DNA from: Burkholderiales bacterium
GTDB lineage: Bacteria > Pseudomonadota > Gammaproteobacteria > Burkholderiales > Nitrosomonadaceae
Length of the DNA stretch: 64,000 nt
NCBI GenBank assembly: GCA_015075225.1
Contig: JABTUQ010000003.1
Coordinates: 186,001 to 250,000, forward strand
Direction of reading: 5' to 3'
The first letter of the stretch is position 1; each line of letters starts with the position of its first letter. Positions 61,679 through 64,000 of the stretch are shown in pieces. The notes under the pieces are model-generated. The model was not told the DNA's origin. It worked only from the letters and a program-made list of their open reading frames with translations, and did not search any database. The position numbers and the translations under genes were made by a program.

Positions 61679-62095
61679 TTAAGTTGGCGTCGCCTGCTGC
61701 TCAATGTATTGACGAATGATGCTGATCGGAGTGCCGCCGCAAGAGGATGCAAAGTAGGAAGGCGACCACAGCACGCCCTTGTAGTAGAAGCGTTTGGCGA
61801 TGTCCGGCCTTTCTTTCCGCAGCACGCGACTGGATGCGCCTTTCAAACTATTAACCAAAGCTGATACCGGAACTTTCGGCGGATAGCTGACCAGCAAATG
61901 AACATGGTCGCGCTCGCCGTCCATTTCGACCAGTTGCGCCTCGAAGTCATTGCAAACCTTGGCAAACAGTTCGCGCAGCCTGTCGATAGCTGCTGAGTCG
62001 AATACTTTGCGCCGATATTTCGCTACAAAGACCAAATGGACATGCATGTTAAAAACACAGTGTCGTCCGCGCCGAATGTCGTTGTTTTCTTCCAT
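61679..62095 (-). CDS. tnpA: IS605-type Y1 transposase TnpA
   Basis: This single-strand DNA transposase has the HUH motif in RDHVHLLVSYPPKVPVSALV and the catalytic Tyr in IIRQYIEQQ. The start at 62095 gives MEENNDIRRGRHCVFNMHVH. Length is 138 residues. It excises the element as single-stranded DNA, sealing the donor without a scar. It diverges from tnpB with 22 bases between the starts. Confidence 0.93.
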   Translation of the reverse strand: MEENNDIRRGRHCVFNMHVHLVFVAKYRRKVFDSAAIDRLRELFAKVCNDFEAQLVEMDGERDHVHLLVSYPPKVPVSALVNSLKGASSRVLRKERPDIAKRFYYKGVLWSPSYFASSCGGTPISIIRQYIEQQATPT

Positions 62096-62117
62096 AGACC
62101 AAACTATACTATGCGAC

Positions 62118-63326
62118 ATGCAACGTCTTCAAGCCTACCGATTCGAGCTACAGCCCAACGGCGAACAGCAGCACCTCATGCGCCGATTTGCCGGTTCGTG
62201 TCGGTATGTCTACAACAAGACGCTGGCGTTGCAGCAGGAGCGGCACGAGGCGGGAGAAAAGAAGCTCGGCTACGCCGCTCTATGCAAGGCACTCACCGAA
62301 TGGAAAGGGCAACCGCAAACGCTCTGGCTGAACGAAACTCCCAGTCAAGCCTTGCAACAGGCGCTCAAGAATCTGGAACGCGCCTACAAGAACTTCTTCG
62401 AGAAGCGTGCCGATTTCCCGCGCTTCAAGAAAAAAGGCGTTTCAGATAGCTTCCGCTATCCGCAAGGCATCAAACTCGATCAGGGCAACAGCCGTGTGTT
62501 TCTGCCGAAACTTGGATGGCTGCGTTATCGCAACAGCCGGGACGTGCTGGGCGAAGTCAAGAACGTCACGGTGAACCAATCCTGCGGCAAGTGGTTCGTG
62601 TCGATCCAAACGGAGCGTAAAGTCGACCAGCCTTTGCCGCAAGGTGAGGCTGTTGGCATCGACATGGGCATTGCCCGTTTCGCCACTCTGAGCGACGGAA
62701 GCCACCTTGAGCCGCTCAACAGCTTCAAGAAACATCAGCAACGGCTGACACGCTATCAGCGAGCCATGAGCCGCAAAGTCAAATTCAGCAACAACTGGAA
62801 GAAGGCGAAAATCCACGTCCAGCGCATTCACACTCGCATCGCCAACGCCCGAAAAGATTTTCTGCACAAGGCTTCGTGCCAGATCGGCCAAAACCACGCC
62901 ATGATCGCCATCGAAGATTTGCAGGTTCGGAACATGTCAAAGTCGGCCAAGGGCAACAGCGAACAGCACGGCAAGCACGTGAAACAGAAGTCCGGCTTGA
63001 ATCTTTCGATTCTCGATCAGGGTTGGTTCGAGTTTCGGCGACAGCTTGAGTACAAGTCAGCATGGAATGGCGGTTTCGTCGTCGCCGTGCCGCCGCAATA
63101 CACCAGTCAAACCTGTCCGTGCTGCGGTCATGTGTCGAAAGACAACCGGCAGACGCAGGCCAAGTTTGAGTGCGTCGAGTGTGGCTTTGAAGAAAACGCC
63201 GATCTCGTCGGCGCAATCAATATCCTAGCGCGAGGGCATCGCGTTTTAGCCTGTGGAGGAATGGTGCAATCGGGCCATCCAGCGAAGCAGGAACCCACCG
63301 AAGCGACTCAGGCGATTGTCGCCTGA
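62118..63326 (+). CDS. tnpB: TnpB RNA-guided nuclease of the IS605 family
   Basis: TnpB, the ancestor of Cas12, cuts DNA guided by RNA made from the element's right end. The start at 62118 gives MQRLQAYRFELQPNGEQQHL. RuvC residues are present: Asp in AVGIDMGIARFATLSDG, Glu in MIAIEDLQVRNM and Asp in ENADLVGAINILARGH. The zinc ribbon is CPCCGHVS and CVECGFEE. Length is 402 residues with no break, so it is probably active. The open frame upstream of 62118 is not TnpB-like. Confidence 0.95.
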   Translation: MQRLQAYRFELQPNGEQQHLMRRFAGSCRYVYNKTLALQQERHEAGEKKLGYAALCKALTEWKGQPQTLWLNETPSQALQQALKNLERAYKNFFEKRADFPRFKKKGVSDSFRYPQGIKLDQGNSRVFLPKLGWLRYRNSRDVLGEVKNVTVNQSCGKWFVSIQTERKVDQPLPQGEAVGIDMGIARFATLSDGSHLEPLNSFKKHQQRLTRYQRAMSRKVKFSNNWKKAKIHVQRIHTRIANARKDFLHKASCQIGQNHAMIAIEDLQVRNMSKSAKGNSEQHGKHVKQKSGLNLSILDQGWFEFRRQLEYKSAWNGGFVVAVPPQYTSQTCPCCGHVSKDNRQTQAKFECVECGFEENADLVGAINILARGHRVLACGGMVQSGHPAKQEPTEATQAIVA

Positions 63327-63385
63327 GCGCCGTAGGAACGCTGTCCTTCAGGGCGGCGAGGATGTCAATGATACTGAGTTAGTGA
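63230..63385 (+). ncRNA. Predicted omega RNA (reRNA) with guide in yoeB
   Basis: By analogy with IS200/IS605 elements, a guide RNA should cover the 3' end of tnpB and the right end, with the guide being the first 16 or so bases after 63368 (TGATACTGAGTTAGTG). Those bases are the 3' part of yoeB. The 5' boundary is a guess and no promoter is proposed. Confidence 0.4.
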
Positions 63386-63476
63386 TTATTGCCTGCCGAT
63401 TTCACTATGAATGATGAAGTAATAGAGGGCATCCACTAACCGGCCGGAGTCAAACGAATAAAGGGATAGGATCGAT

Positions 63477-63498
63477 ACCGGCACGAACTGCCGGTTTT
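63477..63498 (+). terminator. Terminator downstream of yoeB
   Basis: ACCGGCA and TGCCGGT form a 7-bp stem with a CGAAC loop followed by TTTT. It lies about 60 bases after the restored yoeB stop and would end the yefM-yoeB transcript. The remaining 63499-63691 contains no gene I can support. Confidence 0.6.
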
Positions 63499-63691
63499 GA
63501 AATGCACCCTCCCTCTCCATTAGCGGTACCGGCCACATCCGTCAACAGAACGTATCAAGCTTCCAGTTTTCGGAATTGTTGCGAGAGTGCTGGATTGCCG
63601 CGTCGACTCTGCGGCCTTCTCTCAATGACCCAAGATGGGACATGAAGTTTGCTCCAGGCAATGCGAGGGAATTGGCCACTACCAATTTAAG

Positions 63692-63997
63692 TTATGCAAG
63701 CTCTTCACGCTTTTGCACGTGGCGTTCAATTTCGTCGCGCGTAGGTAGTGTTTTCAGATCATAACTGGCCTGCAAGGCCAACCAGGAAGCGGCATCTCCG
63801 CCAAAATACCGTGCCAATCGTTCAGCTGTATCAGCGGAGATGGATCGCCTTTCCTTGACAATCTCATGGATACGAGTGGCAGGTATGGCCAGGGCAATAG
63901 CCAGCGCATTTGCACTTATCCCAGCTGGAATCAGAAAATCTTCCCGCAATATTTCGCCGGGATGAACGGCGCGCATGCGGTTAACGAGTTTAGTCAT
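63692..63997 (-). CDS. higA: HigA-family addiction-module antitoxin
   Basis: A 101-residue helix-turn-helix protein of the HigA type. The N-terminus RAVHPGEILREDFLIPAGIS and the DNA-recognition part ALAIALAIPATRIHEIVKER are typical, followed by RSISADTAERLARYFGGDAA. HigA represses its operon and neutralises the HigB RNase. In such operons higB precedes higA, so the toxin gene should lie just beyond the window's right edge. Confidence 0.92.
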   Translation of the reverse strand: MTKLVNRMRAVHPGEILREDFLIPAGISANALAIALAIPATRIHEIVKERRSISADTAERLARYFGGDAASWLALQASYDLKTLPTRDEIERHVQKREELA

Positions 63998-64000
63998 GAC

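Larger units (their letters stand above)
61606..63368 (+). mobile_element. IS605-type element with divergent tnpA and tnpB
   Basis: The 1763-bp element lies 3' of GTTAC (61601-61605) and ends in GTCAA (63364-63368), matching the TTAC target and TCAA end of IS608-like elements. Boundaries are fixed independently by restoration of the yoeB frame. A subterminal hairpin GGAGTCC-GCA-GGACTCC is at 61652-61668 on the left; the right end after tnpB is GC-rich and folds less cleanly. There is no target duplication, as expected. Both genes look intact. Confidence 0.93.
61391..63414 (+). pseudogene. yoeB: YoeB toxin gene split by the IS605-type element
   Basis: YoeB is a ribosome-dependent mRNA endonuclease. 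From GTG 61391 the protein reads [20 protein letters not shown] through [19 protein letters not shown] and TNRLVYRVT, then meets the element at 61606 and stops at once. Beyond the element, from 63369, the frame continues as DTELVIIACRFHYE and stops at 63414. Joining 61605 to 63369 gives an 86-residue protein with the normal YoeB C-terminus, including the catalytic His-Tyr pair. As it stands the toxin lacks those residues and should be inactive. Confidence 0.9.

Noticed and set aside
61950..62117. Longer TnpB start upstream of 62118
   Set aside because: It would overlap tnpA entirely and adds residues unlike the TnpB family.

Overview
The window looks like a chromosome segment of a betaproteobacterium. 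The proteins and gene pairings (metX-metW, Mpl, Tex, PpiD, aat-bpt, HPr/EI plus a mannose-type IIA) fit the Nitrosomonas group best. That assignment rests on family recognition only; no ammonia-oxidation gene lies in the window. The backbone has moderate GC, and the 33.3-40.3 kb insert differs from it, being partly GC-rich and partly very AT-rich.

Layout. 0-33 kb is mostly housekeeping: icd, a cold-shock gene, clpS-clpA, pyrE, a nitrate/sulfonate-type ABC importer, a TerC/CBS membrane protein, a lytic transglycosylase, then leftward nth-rnfB-pyrD and bpt-aat. Next come an outer-membrane protein gene behind an FNR-type promoter, mpl, an NDH-2-like dehydrogenase, argJ-DUF815-mutT/thiE, grxC-secB-SH3-gpsA, hupB, tRNA-Val, tRNA-Asp, ppiD, fabI, a GDSL esterase and tex. 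33.2-40.3 kb is a mobile-element pile-up: a glycosyltransferase operon fragment and an older IS3-type element, broken by two copies of another IS3-family IS, an IS1182-like IS with a related AT-rich miniature element, and an IS200-like element. 40.6-59.8 kb returns to backbone genes: a methyltransferase, arylamine N-acetyltransferase, pmbA, darP, xthA, an AmpG-like permease, a CPA2 antiporter, a porin, metW-metX, ptsI-ptsH-IIA, capA, ampD, tmk and an orphan polysaccharide ABC permease. 59.9-64 kb is mobile and addiction-module territory: a MITE, an IS5-type IS, a yefM-yoeB pair whose toxin is split by an IS605-type element with tnpA and tnpB, and higA at the edge.

How genes work together. ClpS/ClpA with Aat and Bpt form an N-degron tagging and delivery set. 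Mpl, AmpD, the AmpG-like permease and the transglycosylase fit murein turnover and recycling. HPr, EI and IIA form a phosphorelay with no sugar permease in view.

Two features stand out. First, the IS605-type element sits in the 3' end of yoeB exactly 3' of TTAC and ends in TCAA; joining its flanks restores a complete 86-residue YoeB toxin. Second, several conserved genes in the first 33 kb (icd, the ABC binding protein, TerC/CBS, nth, mutT/thiE, tex) carry one- or two-base indels and one outer-membrane gene carries an in-frame stop. These may be real gene decay or sequencing error; the sequence alone cannot decide.
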